Numbered from the stretch's first letter, positions 15,839 to 24,297 are shown. The stretch: DNA of 55,605 nucleotides from Sinomonas sp. ASV486 (GCF_030908215.1 NZ_JAVFJK010000009.1:1-55605), one strand, 5' to 3'. Notes: generated from the sequence alone by a model not told the origin. A program made the numbers and translations.

Positions 15839-16123
15839 CGGTCTCCACCGGCCCCTCGGCTGGGCCGGGAGCGGCCTGTGGCGACGGGCTTCGCGTGCAC
15901 GGATCCAAGCCCGAGTCCGGGCGTGTTCGCGTGACTGGGATTCCAACCGGGGGACGGGCCGACGGTGCAGCCCCGTGCGCTAACAACGTTCTTCATGGGA
16001 GTTGCCCTTCTGGGGAATCGGAGCTCCCCACGGAGGTCGGGTATGCGGTGCACTGCCGCCTGCCGGGTGGGAGAACATCAGTGCCTCTCCAGAGGACTCC
16101 GGGTCGGCGGTGTGACCTTCCTC

Positions 16124-16153
16124 ATAGTGGGCTACTTTGGATCAAAGATCAAG
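16124..16153 (-). promoter_or_regulatory. putative promoter of the amino-acid transporter with GATC sites
   Basis: On the minus strand TTGATC (16152-16147), a 17-base spacer and CACTAT (16129-16124) form a possible promoter with its start near 16117. Two head-to-tail GATCAAA/G heptamers (16140-16153) overlap its -35. The same heptamer recurs beside the GntR gene, so this is a likely operator. The remaining 15839-16123 shows no gene; it would be a leader of about 280 bases. Confidence 0.5.
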
Positions 16154-16189
16154 AGAATCTGGAGAAGTGGTCCAAAGAGGCTCTGGGTC

Positions 16190-16226
16190 TTGCCTTTGGC
16201 CGGAACCCAGTTTGTATATTTGATCC
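16190..16226 (+). promoter_or_regulatory. putative promoter of the GntR gene
   Basis: TTGCCT (16190-16195), a 19-base spacer and TATATT (16215-16220) end six bases before ATG 16227, implying a leaderless mRNA. TTTGATCC (16219-16226) overlaps the -10 and transcription start, which would suit autorepression. Confidence 0.5.
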
Positions 16227-16916
16227 ATGTCCATAGCCATAGCCAAGAGGGTCGAGCCTGTGCTCCTGACTGATCAGGTGTACGAAACGATCCATCAGGC
16301 GATTCTCAGCGGCGAGCTGCCCGGGGGCTCCCGGCTGACCGTGCGCGAGCTGGCGGACCAGGTCGGGACGAGTGCGATGCCGGTGAGGGAAGCCATCCGC
16401 CGGCTGGAGGTGTCCGGCATGGTCGCGCGCGAGCCGCACAAGGGCGCGGTCGTGAAGACCCTCACTCTCGAAGAGCTGCTCCATGTCTACGACATGCGGC
16501 GGCTTCTCGAGGTCGAGGCCGCACGCTTGGGCGCACCGCACGTCACGGCCCAGGACGGCGACCGGATGCAGGCGGAGTATGACTTGATGCTCACGGCGAT
16601 CAGGGAGCATGAGGTCATCGCCCTCCTCGACCACGACGAGGCACTGCTCGAGATCCTCTACGGAAGAGCCGGCAACCCGCTCCTCATCCGGATGATCCGC
16701 AACCTCTGGCAGCAATGCCGCGCGTACAAGATCGTGGGCGCCGACGGAACCCTGTCCGCGGCGGGGGACGATTCTCTGTGGCGCTATCAGGAGGACCTGA
16801 TAGTGGCCGCCCGACATCGGGACCCCGTCGCCGCGGCAGCGGTCAATGACGCCTCACTCGCCAACGCGACGGACCGCATCAGGAAGCTCCTCGCTGCCCA
16901 GACCAGTGCCGTTTGA
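16227..16916 (+). CDS. GntR-family regulator with FCD domain
   Basis: A 229-aa FadR-subfamily GntR regulator. The winged helix is at residues 13-80 (LTDQVYETIHQAILSGELPGG, VRELADQVGTSAMPVREAIRRLE). The all-helical FCD ligand domain is at about 85-215 (DMRRLLEVEAARLGAP, the HDEALLEILYGRAGNPLL region, and the C-terminal ARHRDPVAAAAV). FCD domains usually bind small carboxylates through a metal. It is divergent from the amino-acid ABC operon, which it probably controls through TTTGATC-type sites on both sides of its gene. No ribosome site is present, consistent with a leaderless transcript. Confidence 0.92.
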   Translation: MSIAIAKRVEPVLLTDQVYETIHQAILSGELPGGSRLTVRELADQVGTSAMPVREAIRRLEVSGMVAREPHKGAVVKTLTLEELLHVYDMRRLLEVEAARLGAPHVTAQDGDRMQAEYDLMLTAIREHEVIALLDHDEALLEILYGRAGNPLLIRMIRNLWQQCRAYKIVGADGTLSAAGDDSLWRYQEDLIVAARHRDPVAAAAVNDASLANATDRIRKLLAAQTSAV

Positions 16917-17002
16917 GCGGCCTCCTGCCGCGCAATCCGAGCGACGATCCGGGCGAATCTCCGCGATCATCTGGTCTGGCTTATACACGTCGGATGATCA
17001 CT

Positions 17003-17035
17003 TTTGATCAAATTCTATGTAAGATCTTTGATCAT
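17003..17035. promoter_or_regulatory. pair of TTTGATC-type sites downstream of the GntR gene
   Basis: TTTGATCAAA (17003-17012, perfect palindrome) and TTTGATCAT (17027-17035) lie 24 bases apart in an AT-rich patch within the 229-bp gap before the SRPBCC gene. They match the heptamers in front of the GntR gene. The SRPBCC gene has its own promoter-like TTGACC (17069-17074) and TAGCAT (17094-17099), so it may belong to the same regulon. Confidence 0.5.
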
Positions 17036-17145
17036 ATTTACGCTGATCGATGACAGTGAGAGCGGACCTTGACCCATCGCCGTCGTGCGTGCCTAGCATG
17101 CAGAAGGGCCCCGGTGGCCGGGAACCGTACGGAAGGGGCGCGCAA

Positions 17146-17694
17146 ATGTCTGGACTCGAGGAGCTCGACGGCGAGTATGCCGAGGTCGAGGGACGCGGCG
17201 CCGTGACGTTCATCCGGTCCTATCCGGTCCCGGCCGCGGACTTGTGGACGGCCGTGAGCACCGAGGACGGTCTCGCCGGCTGGTTTCCCTCGCGCGTGCA
17301 GATCGCGCATGACGCCGGCACGGTCACCTTCAGCGGCGACCCGAACGACGCGGCGGGCGGCAGCACGGACCAGATCGTCGACTGGGACCCGCCCCGGCGC
17401 TGGGCCTTCGCCTGGGGCGGCGACCTCATGGAATTCCTTGTCGAGGGCTCGGACGACGAGTGCGAGCTCACGCTCCGGGACTGGCTTGCAGACAGCACCG
17501 CGGCCGCGCGCAATGCCGCCGGGTGGCACGTGTGCCTGCGGGAACTCGCGAAGAAGCTCGAGCGACTGGCCTCAACCGCCCCGCACTCGGGGCCGGGGAC
17601 CGCCGATCGGCCGGACGACTGGGGTCAGCTCTATGCCGGCTATGTCGCCGCTGGCCTCCCGAGCGGCGCACCGATCCCGGGCCGCGACGCTTGA
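17146..17694 (+). CDS. SRPBCC-family protein (AHSA1-like)
   Basis: A 182-aa START/SRPBCC helix-grip protein of the AHSA1 group: FIRSYPVPAADLWTAVSTEDGLAGWFPS at the N-terminus, then DPPRRWAFAWGGDLMEF and an LTLRD strand, and the C-terminal long helix WHVCLRELAKKLERL. Such proteins bind hydrophobic ligands or assist stress responses; no enzymatic residue can be assigned. GGAAGGGG before ATG 17146 decides the start over an upstream in-frame ATG at 17050. Confidence 0.85.
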   Translation: MSGLEELDGEYAEVEGRGAVTFIRSYPVPAADLWTAVSTEDGLAGWFPSRVQIAHDAGTVTFSGDPNDAAGGSTDQIVDWDPPRRWAFAWGGDLMEFLVEGSDDECELTLRDWLADSTAAARNAAGWHVCLRELAKKLERLASTAPHSGPGTADRPDDWGQLYAGYVAAGLPSGAPIPGRDA

Positions 17695-17712
17695 GCGCCG
17701 GAGCCCGTGGGG

Positions 17713-18126
17713 TCAGTTGTCCTCTGGCGGCGGGGTAGGGTCCGGCGTCTTCTTGCCTTTGGCCTTGGGCCTCGTGGGCTCGGGGGTGGGCGTCGGATCC
17801 AGGGTCGCGGTCGGGGCGGACTGGGCCGAGGCAAGGGCCTGCAGGTCCTTGCGCACGCTCGCGATGGCTCCGAGGACCTGCGACGACCGGTCGCTGCTCA
17901 TCGTGCCGTTCGAGGACGCGTTCCGCGCCTCGCGCTCGAGCGCGTCGAGCTTCGCCAGCGCGTCCGCGTACCGTCCGGTCGCGGCCTCGGTGCGCAGCTC
18001 CTGCGCCGCACTGGCGAGCTTCGAGGCAACCCCGGCGTCGAGGGCCGGTGCGGGGGAACAGCCGCTCAGGAGGGTGGCCGCGAGTCCTGCGGCCACGGCG
18101 CCGAGCCAGAGGGTGCGTGCCGTCAT
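17713..18126 (-). CDS. small lipoprotein coupled to a Ser/Thr kinase
   Basis: A 137-aa lipoprotein: signal peptide with lipobox LSGC (modified C23), a helical middle (about residues 30-105), and a Pro/Thr/Lys-rich tail (PTPTPEPTRPKAKGKK). The ATG overlaps the kinase stop by four bases (ATGA), so the two are translationally coupled. No family is recognised. The linkage suggests a cell-surface partner or accessory factor of the kinase. Confidence 0.75.
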   Translation of the reverse strand: MTARTLWLGAVAAGLAATLLSGCSPAPALDAGVASKLASAAQELRTEAATGRYADALAKLDALEREARNASSNGTMSSDRSSQVLGAIASVRKDLQALASAQSAPTATLDPTPTPEPTRPKAKGKKTPDPTPPPEDN

Positions 18127-19463
18127 GGCCTGAGACTCCGTTCGAGCTGGTCGAGATGCGTCCCGAGCTGCCCGGAGACAGCGGGGGAGGCGGGAAGGGG
18201 CGGCAGGTTCGCGGGCTGTGCGGGAAGCACGGCCCGGAGCACGAGCGGCACGATCACGAGGAGCGCGGCCAGGATCCCGACCGTGACGGCGGCCCAGAAG
18301 AGTCCGCGTCGTGGCCTGCGGGCCGCACGGGCGCCGGATCCGCCACGGGGCCGGGCGGACGACGGCGCGTGGCCCGGTACCGCGGGCGGGTCCTGGGGGA
18401 GTTCGGGGACGAGGGGGGCAGCGCGCCACGCACGGGTCTGCTGGCCATCCTGTTCCGCGCCCAGCCGGCTCATTGGGGCCGTGTGCAGAGCCGCGGCCGC
18501 CGAGGGCATCACGCGCGTGCCTGCGCCCTCGACGACGGCGGGCGCGAGCGCCTGGGTGAGCCCGCCATCCGCAGGGTCCGGGGACTCGATGGCGCGAGTC
18601 GGCGCCCCGCCGTCGGCCGGGGCCTCCCCGCGGAGCACCCGGACAATCTCGGTGGCGTCGGGCCGGTCGGCGGCGTCGCGCGCCGTCATACGCGGGAGGA
18701 GCGAGGCCCACGGGCCGCCGAGGTGAGTGGGGATGCGGGGATCGCGGAGGAGCCGCGCGACGGCTGCCTCGACCGCCCCGCCCGTGAACTCCATGGAGCC
18801 CGTGAGGGATTCGAGGAGCACGAGCCCGAGCGAGTAGATGTCCGACGCCGGTCCGACCTTCTCGCCGCGCGCCTGCTCTGGGCTGAGATAGTTGGCCGTG
18901 CCGATCGTCGTGTTCGTGAGGGTGAGCCTCGAGGCGTCGGTGAGGCGGGCGATCCCGAAGTCGGTGAGTTTGACAGGCCTGCGGCGGTGGTTCGGGTCGG
19001 CGTGGGGGACGAGGATGTTCGCGGGCTTGATGTCGCGGTGCACGATCCCGAGCGCGTGCACGTACGCGAGGGCGCCGGCGAGGTCGAGCGCCAGGAGGCG
19101 CGCGTCGTCGGACGTGAGGGCGCCTGAGGCAAGGCGCTGGCGCAGGTCCGTGCCGTCGACGAACTCCATGACGAGGTAGGCGACCTGAGTGGTCCCGTCG
19201 TCCTGGGTGTCGGTGCCAGCGTCGTAGAGGCGCACGAGGCTCGGGTGGTTGAGGCGCGCGAGCACCTGCATCTCGCCACGGCGACGTTCTTCGTGGCGGG
19301 GGTCCGGCGCGTGGGTACGGAAGGTCTTGACGGCCACGTCGCGCCCCAGAACCTCATCATGGGCCCGGTGCACCGTGGCCATGGCGCCGCTGCCGGCGAC
19401 CTCGAGGAGCCGATACCTGCCGCCGACGAAGGTAGGGTCGAGCCCGATATCACTCTCGGCCAC
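18123..19463 (-). CDS. PknB-type serine/threonine protein kinase
   Basis: A 446-aa Hanks-type kinase: Gly-rich loop GSGAMATVH, ATP-binding Lys in VAVKTF, catalytic loop HRDIKPANI, DFG motif in LTDFGIARL, and an activation segment with GTANYLSPEQARG. The kinase domain fills the first 265 residues or so. A Pro/Ala-rich juxtamembrane region and one transmembrane helix follow (GLFWAAVTVGILAALLVIVP). The extracytoplasmic part is short (about 40 aa) with no PASTA domain. GTG 19463 is preferred because GAGGAAGGG lies just upstream; GTG 19490 is the longer alternative. Confidence 0.93.
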   Translation of the reverse strand: MAESDIGLDPTFVGGRYRLLEVAGSGAMATVHRAHDEVLGRDVAVKTFRTHAPDPRHEERRRGEMQVLARLNHPSLVRLYDAGTDTQDDGTTQVAYLVMEFVDGTDLRQRLASGALTSDDARLLALDLAGALAYVHALGIVHRDIKPANILVPHADPNHRRRPVKLTDFGIARLTDASRLTLTNTTIGTANYLSPEQARGEKVGPASDIYSLGLVLLESLTGSMEFTGGAVEAAVARLLRDPRIPTHLGGPWASLLPRMTARDAADRPDATEIVRVLRGEAPADGGAPTRAIESPDPADGGLTQALAPAVVEGAGTRVMPSAAAALHTAPMSRLGAEQDGQQTRAWRAAPLVPELPQDPPAVPGHAPSSARPRGGSGARAARRPRRGLFWAAVTVGILAALLVIVPLVLRAVLPAQPANLPPLPASPAVSGQLGTHLDQLERSLRP

Positions 19464-19547
19464 GTGTTGCCCTTCCTCGCCCGTCGTCACACCCGATCTA
19501 GCCTAGTGGACGCACCGGGGTGCTCGCTCCGTATTGCGGCATGGGAA

Positions 19548-19582
19548 GGGCCCCGCCGCGCACGTTCCGCGCGGTGGGGCCC
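19548..19582 (-). terminator. terminator of the aldehyde dehydrogenase gene
   Basis: Fourteen-base GC-rich arms (19548-19561 and 19569-19582) with one G.U-type position and a 7-base loop, 56 bases after the dehydrogenase stop on the minus strand. Only two T residues follow. The 25 bases next to the gene end (19613-19637) are unusually AT-rich for this genome. Confidence 0.7.
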
Positions 19583-19637
19583 AGCTCCCCGGCCAGAAGG
19601 AAATAGTCCTCTGGCAGAATATAACTACAAATGCATA

Positions 19638-21059
19638 TTAACCGTGGATGACCTGGGGTTGGCCGAGGTGCTTGAGGCCTTCGGTGCCGAATTCGAGGCC
19701 GTAGCCGGACTGCTTGGCACCGCCGAAGGGGGCCATGGGGTTCACCGCGCCGTGGTTGTTGATCCAGACGCTGCCGGCTTCGAGGCGCGCGGCGACGGCG
19801 TGGGCCTGGTCGGGGTCGGTGCCCCACACGGAGGCGCCGAGGCCGACTTCCAGGGCGTTGGCCATGACGACGGCGTGGTCCACGTTTGTGTACTTGATGA
19901 TGGGCAGGGCGGGGCCGAACTGCTCCTGGGCCACGAGGGGGTTGTCGTTGTCGATGTCCGCGACGAGGGTGGTGGGGTAGAAGTAGCCGGGCTGGTTCTC
20001 GTCTGGGTTTCCGCCGAGGAGGACGCGGGCGCCGGCGTCCTTCGCGTCCTGGACGAGGCCGGCGACAATCTCGTACTGGGACCTGTTCTGCAGCGGGCCC
20101 AGGACGTTCTGCTCGTCCAGGCCCACGCCCATCGGCACGTTCGCGGCGTACTCGGTAAGGGCGGCGCAGACGTCCTCGTAGATGTCCTCGTGCACGTAGA
20201 GGCGTTTGAGGGCGGCGCAGGTCTGGCCGGTATTGATGAACGCGCCCCAGAAGAGGCCCTCGGCGATGGCCTTCGGGTCGGCGTCGGGCAGGACGATGCC
20301 GGCGTCGTTGCCGCCGAGCTCGAGGGTCAGGCGCTTCACGGTGTCCGCGGAGGAGCGGATGATCGACTTGCCCGTGGCGGTGGAGCCGGTGAACATGACC
20401 TTGCTGATCGCGGGGTGCTCGGCCAGGGCCGCGCCCACGTCCCGGCGGCCGGGGACCACGTGCAGGACGCCCTCGGGCAGTTCCTGGTTGATGACCTTGA
20501 CGAGGGCAAGGACGGACAGCGGGGTCATGCCGGAGGGCTTGACCACGGCGGTGTTGCCCATGCGCAGGGCCGGGGCGATCTGCCAGACGGTGATCATCAT
20601 GGGCCAGTTCCACGGCCCGATCGCACCCACGACCCCGATCGGGCGGTAGTGCAGCACCGCCTTGGTCCCGTCGGCGTCGACCACGGTCTCGGGCTCGAGG
20701 ACGGTCGCGGCCGTCGCGCGCAGCCAGGCCGCGCACGCGCCGACCTCGAAGCGGGCGTTGGGGCCGTTGAGCGGCTTGCCCTGCTCGCGGGAGAGGATCC
20801 GGGCCAGCTCTTCGGCGTTTGCCTCGACCGCGTCCGCGGCCCGCAGCAGCGACGCCGAGCGCGCCGCGTGCCCCAGCGCCGCCCAGCCCGGCTGGGCGGC
20901 CCTCGCGGCCGTGATGGCCGCCTCGAGGTCCGCCACGCTCTGCAGCGGCGCGAAGCCCACCCGCTCCCCGGTGGCCGGGTCCAGCATCTCCTGCCGCGGC
21001 GTGCCCTCGGGCGCCTCGACCGATCCCAGCAGGGTATCTGCGTGCTCGAGCGTTTCCAT
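19638..21059 (-). CDS. NAD(P)-dependent aldehyde dehydrogenase
   Basis: A 473-aa aldehyde dehydrogenase with oxyanion-hole N151 (PWNWP), cofactor loop FTGSTATG, general base E247 (LELGGND) and catalytic C281 (GQTCAA). The C-terminal motif is PFGGAKQSGYG. The hydrolytic (non-CoA) mechanism is implied by the Glu. Substrate is unknown; the closest types are succinate-semialdehyde and aliphatic aldehyde dehydrogenases. GAGGAGG sits six bases before the ATG. It stands alone between a terminator and a divergent SRPBCC gene. Confidence 0.92.
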   Translation of the reverse strand: METLEHADTLLGSVEAPEGTPRQEMLDPATGERVGFAPLQSVADLEAAITAARAAQPGWAALGHAARSASLLRAADAVEANAEELARILSREQGKPLNGPNARFEVGACAAWLRATAATVLEPETVVDADGTKAVLHYRPIGVVGAIGPWNWPMMITVWQIAPALRMGNTAVVKPSGMTPLSVLALVKVINQELPEGVLHVVPGRRDVGAALAEHPAISKVMFTGSTATGKSIIRSSADTVKRLTLELGGNDAGIVLPDADPKAIAEGLFWGAFINTGQTCAALKRLYVHEDIYEDVCAALTEYAANVPMGVGLDEQNVLGPLQNRSQYEIVAGLVQDAKDAGARVLLGGNPDENQPGYFYPTTLVADIDNDNPLVAQEQFGPALPIIKYTNVDHAVVMANALEVGLGASVWGTDPDQAHAVAARLEAGSVWINNHGAVNPMAPFGGAKQSGYGLEFGTEGLKHLGQPQVIHG

Positions 21060-21268
21060 GAAGTCCTCCTCATCGAGTCCGGTGTTCGTTCAAGCATCCG
21101 GCGAGGCGCCACCGCCGTGCTTGACCACGCGCGCCCGGTGCTTGTCCGAGGGTGCACGGTTCGCGAGCGCCCGACCGGCCCGACCGGCCTCGGGACCGCG
21201 GCCCGACCCGCTCGTCTCCCCGTTGGTCTCCCCGCTCGCGGGGATGCCGCTGGCGTACGCTTCTGTCC

Positions 21269-21760
21269 GTGTCCGAGTTCCGCCACCTGAGTGTCCCGAT
21301 CGCCCTGTCGCCCCGCGCCGTCTTTGCCTTCGCGGGCCATCCCGCCAACCTCCCGCGCTGGGCCGCGGGCCTTGCGGCGGGCGTCCGTGCGGAGAACGGC
21401 CGCTGGATCGCGGACTCCCCGATGGGTGCGGTCGAGGTGAGGTTCGTGGGCGACACTGCCGCCGGGATCCTCGACCACGAGGTCATGCTGCCCGATGGGA
21501 GCGTGGTCCTGAACCAGTTCCGCATCCTCGCCGACGGCGCGCACAGCCTCGCGGTCTTCCACCTCCGCCGTGCGGAGGGCGTGACCGATGAGGCCTTCGA
21601 GGCCGACGCCGCGGCCGTCCAGGCCGACCTGGACACCCTCAAGGACGTCCTCGAGGCCGGAGCCTCCGAGGCCGGAACCGCTGAGACTGGAACCTCGGAG
21701 ACCGGAACCTCCGAGAGCGAAACCCCTGAGGCGCGCACCCCCGAGGCGGGCACCGCGTGA
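21269..21760 (+). CDS. SRPBCC-family protein with repeat-encoded tail
   Basis: A 163-aa protein. The first 125 residues form an SRPBCC/polyketide-cyclase-like fold (FRHLSVPIALSPRAVFAFAGHP, LPRWAAGL, GILDHEVMLPDG). The last 35 residues are an acidic low-complexity tail made of seven EAGTS-like pentapeptides. GTG 21269 is favoured: homology starts there, and a TACGCT -10-like hexamer (21256-21261) would begin the transcript at the GTG, so it may be leaderless. Its stop overlaps the MFS start (GTGA). Ligand unknown. Confidence 0.75.
   Translation: MSEFRHLSVPIALSPRAVFAFAGHPANLPRWAAGLAAGVRAENGRWIADSPMGAVEVRFVGDTAAGILDHEVMLPDGSVVLNQFRILADGAHSLAVFHLRRAEGVTDEAFEADAAAVQADLDTLKDVLEAGASEAGTAETGTSETGTSESETPEARTPEAGTA
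21653..21757. repeat. seven tandem 15-nt units at the end of the SRPBCC gene
   Basis: Seven imperfect 15-base units encode the pentapeptides EAGAS, EAGTA, ETGTS, ETGTS, ESETP, EARTP and EAGTA, immediately followed by the stop codon. Units 3 and 4 are nearly identical (GAGACNGGAACCTCN), suggesting recent duplication. Confidence 0.85.
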
Positions 21761-23214
21761 CCGAGACCAGACAGCAGACCCAGCCGGCCGGCGTCGTGCG
21801 TCGGGGCGTGCACCGCGCGTGGCTCGTCGCCGCCGTGACGCTTCTCGCGCTCGTGGCCGCGGCCGCCTTCCGTTCGACGACCGGCGCGCTCTTTGAGCCC
21901 CTCGAGGCCGAGTTCGGCTGGACGAGGGCCGAGACCTCGGGCGCGGTGACGGCGAACCTCGTGATATACGGCCTCGTGGCGCCGTTTGCCGCAGTACTCA
22001 TGGAGCGGTTCACGCTGCGCAAGGTCGTGGCGACGGCGCTCGTCCTCGTCGCGGCCGGGAGTGGTCTGACCACTCTCATGACCGCCGCGTGGCAGCTGTG
22101 GGCGCTGTGGGGTGTGTTCATCGGCGTGGGAACGGGGATGCTCGCGCTCGTCTTCGGCGCCGTCGTTGCCAACCGCTGGTTCGCGGCCCGGCGCGGGCTC
22201 GTGATGGGCTTCTTCTCGGCCGCGAACGCGTGCGGACAGCTGGTCTTCCTGCCCGCCGTGGTGCAGCTGGCCGCGCACGAGGGCTGGCGCACCGCCGCGC
22301 TGCTTGTCGCCGTGTTCGCGCTCGCGATCGTGCCGCTGCTCGCTTGGCCGTTCGCCAACTCGCCCGCGGAGGTGGGGGTTGCGCCGTACGGTGCGTCGCC
22401 CGCCGTCGCGCCCGCACCTGCGCACGACGCCGCCAGCTCGCCGGAGCTGGAGAGCTCGCCGATGGGTGCGGGGACGGCGCTGCGAGAGGGGAAGCGCGGA
22501 GAGGCGCGACATGAGGACGCGGAGCAGCGCGGAGAAACACCGCACGAGGTCGTGCAGCGCGAGAAGGCGGTGCAGCGTGAGGAGGCGCCCGCCGTCGTGC
22601 GCCGGAACGCGGCGGTGGAGGCTCTCTCGGTGCTGCGCGAGTCGCTGCGGTCGAGGGCCTTCTGGATCCTGCTGTTCACGTTCTGGGTGTGCGGCTGGAG
22701 CACGAACGGGCTCATGCAGACCCATTTCATCCCCGCCGCGCACGATCACGGCATGCCCGCCACCACAGCGTCAGGGCTGCTTGCGCTCATCGGCGTGTTC
22801 GACGTGATTGGCACTGTCGCCTCCGGCTGGCTCACGGACCGTGTGCGGCCGTGGATACTGCTCGTCGCGTACTACGCGCTGCGCGGGGCCTCGCTGCTCA
22901 CCGTCAACGCGCTGCTCGCGCCGGACGTCGAGCCGCCGCTGTGGATCTTCATCGTCTTCTACGGGCTCGACTGGGTTGCGACCGTGCCGCCCACCGTGGC
23001 GCTGTGCCGCGAGCACTTCGGCGCGGCCAAGAGCTCAGTAGTGTTCGGGTGGGTGTTCGCCTCGCACATGGTCGGCGCCGGGGTGGGCGCGTTCCTGGCC
23101 GGGTGGGGACGCGAAGTGAGCGGGACCTACATGACCGCGTGGCTCTCCGCTTCCCTGCTGTGCTTCGCCGCGGCCGCGAGCCTGTTCTTCCTGCCGCGCC
23201 GGCGGGCTGTCTGA
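21757..23214 (+). CDS. MFS transporter
   Basis: A 485-aa major facilitator with two six-helix halves (helices in residues 20-200 and 300-480). The conserved cytoplasmic loop motif between helices 2 and 3 is replaced by MERFTLRKV, and the equivalent C-terminal loop by WLTDRVRPW. The overall pattern resembles the monocarboxylate/oxalate-formate antiporter-like group. The central cytoplasmic loop (about residues 201-298) is unusually long, with a Pro/Ala start and a strongly charged Arg/Glu helix. The GTG start overlaps the SRPBCC stop, so the pair is coupled. Substrate unknown. Confidence 0.88.
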   Translation: MTETRQQTQPAGVVRRGVHRAWLVAAVTLLALVAAAAFRSTTGALFEPLEAEFGWTRAETSGAVTANLVIYGLVAPFAAVLMERFTLRKVVATALVLVAAGSGLTTLMTAAWQLWALWGVFIGVGTGMLALVFGAVVANRWFAARRGLVMGFFSAANACGQLVFLPAVVQLAAHEGWRTAALLVAVFALAIVPLLAWPFANSPAEVGVAPYGASPAVAPAPAHDAASSPELESSPMGAGTALREGKRGEARHEDAEQRGETPHEVVQREKAVQREEAPAVVRRNAAVEALSVLRESLRSRAFWILLFTFWVCGWSTNGLMQTHFIPAAHDHGMPATTASGLLALIGVFDVIGTVASGWLTDRVRPWILLVAYYALRGASLLTVNALLAPDVEPPLWIFIVFYGLDWVATVPPTVALCREHFGAAKSSVVFGWVFASHMVGAGVGAFLAGWGREVSGTYMTAWLSASLLCFAAAASLFFLPRRRAV

Positions 23215-23330
23215 GCGCGGAGTCCTGTCCTTCCGGCCGGTGATCGGCGGGTGGCCGGGACGGCGTCATCTTTCGCGCGCCGTGCGGACCCGGGTTGACC
23301 TCCTCTCATTCCGGTTGACAGGCTTGAAGC

Positions 23331-24218
23331 GTGAGTCTCACTCCATCATGTCTGTCGCTGGCACAGCGGCTCGTCGAGTCCGGCGTCCCCGAGGGGCTGG
23401 CCGCAGTTCTCGCGCACGCCAGCACCGCCGCTCCGGGGGAGCGCAGCGGGGAGGCGGCAGCCTGCGTGCTCGATGAGCAGGGCGCGCTGCGGGTGACGAC
23501 ATGGCTCGAAGCCCAGCTGGCCGGGGGTATGGACTCCCGCGAGGCCCTGGTCACGATTCTCGGTGCCGCGGCGCTGCTGTTCGGCGCCGAGGAGGCGGGG
23601 CGCCTCGTGCTCAGCCACATGCCGTCGGCCATCCAGGCCCTCGAGGAGATGGTGCTCGAGTCGGAGGACGCCGCCGCAGACGACCCGATGCTCGCCTCTG
23701 CGGCGAAGGCCGAGGCTCTCATGCTGAAGGCGGCGCTCGCGCGCGCGGCCGCCGAAGACCCCCGGTACGACCACGGGCTGTACATGGACGAGTCCGTGGT
23801 GCTGCCGGGGTTCCTGCTCGCTGCGCGGCGCGGGTCCGAGGCCGTCGAACTGAACGGGGCCCTCGTGAGCACGCCGGGCGGGCTCGTGTTCGTCCTCTCC
23901 GACGGCATGCTCTCCGCGGAGACGGCCAGCCTGCTCCCCGAGGGGGCACTCGAACGAGGGTCCGTGGCCTTCGGGCTCGACGAGATCGCCGAGGCCGTGT
24001 TCCTCGTCCCGGAGTCTTTCGGAGGGGCCGACGCGCCGACGGGCGTGGACTTCGGCCGGACGCCCGACGGCGAGGTGCACGCGTACATCGACGTGCGAGG
24101 GCATGGGCTGCTGAGCATCTGCCTCGCCTACTCGCATTGGCCCGCGGCACGGCAGGAAGTCCTCCGGCGGCGGTTCGAGACGCTGGTCGAGCGCGTGGGG
24201 AGCGCCCTGCACGCGTGA
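23331..24218 (+). CDS. hypothetical protein, 295 aa
   Basis: I do not recognise this protein. It is acidic, with no signal peptide or membrane helix. The N-terminal half is Ala/Glu-rich and probably helical (residues 1-140). The C-terminal half has alternating strand-like segments (STPGGLVFVLSDG, AVFLVPESFGG, GHGLLSICLAYSHW) suggesting an alpha/beta domain. GTG 23331 has no ribosome site; TTGACC (23295-23300), an 18-base spacer and CAGGCT (23319-23324) could start a leaderless transcript at the GTG. It is convergent with an esterase gene, so no operon partner helps. Confidence 0.7.
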   Translation: MSLTPSCLSLAQRLVESGVPEGLAAVLAHASTAAPGERSGEAAACVLDEQGALRVTTWLEAQLAGGMDSREALVTILGAAALLFGAEEAGRLVLSHMPSAIQALEEMVLESEDAAADDPMLASAAKAEALMLKAALARAAAEDPRYDHGLYMDESVVLPGFLLAARRGSEAVELNGALVSTPGGLVFVLSDGMLSAETASLLPEGALERGSVAFGLDEIAEAVFLVPESFGGADAPTGVDFGRTPDGEVHAYIDVRGHGLLSICLAYSHWPAARQEVLRRRFETLVERVGSALHA

Positions 24219-24297
24219 CGCACGCCTCCGCGCCAGGCCGCGGGTGGCCCTTCTGGAAGTCAGCTCCGGGGGGTCAGGTTCTGCGGGTGACCCGTCT

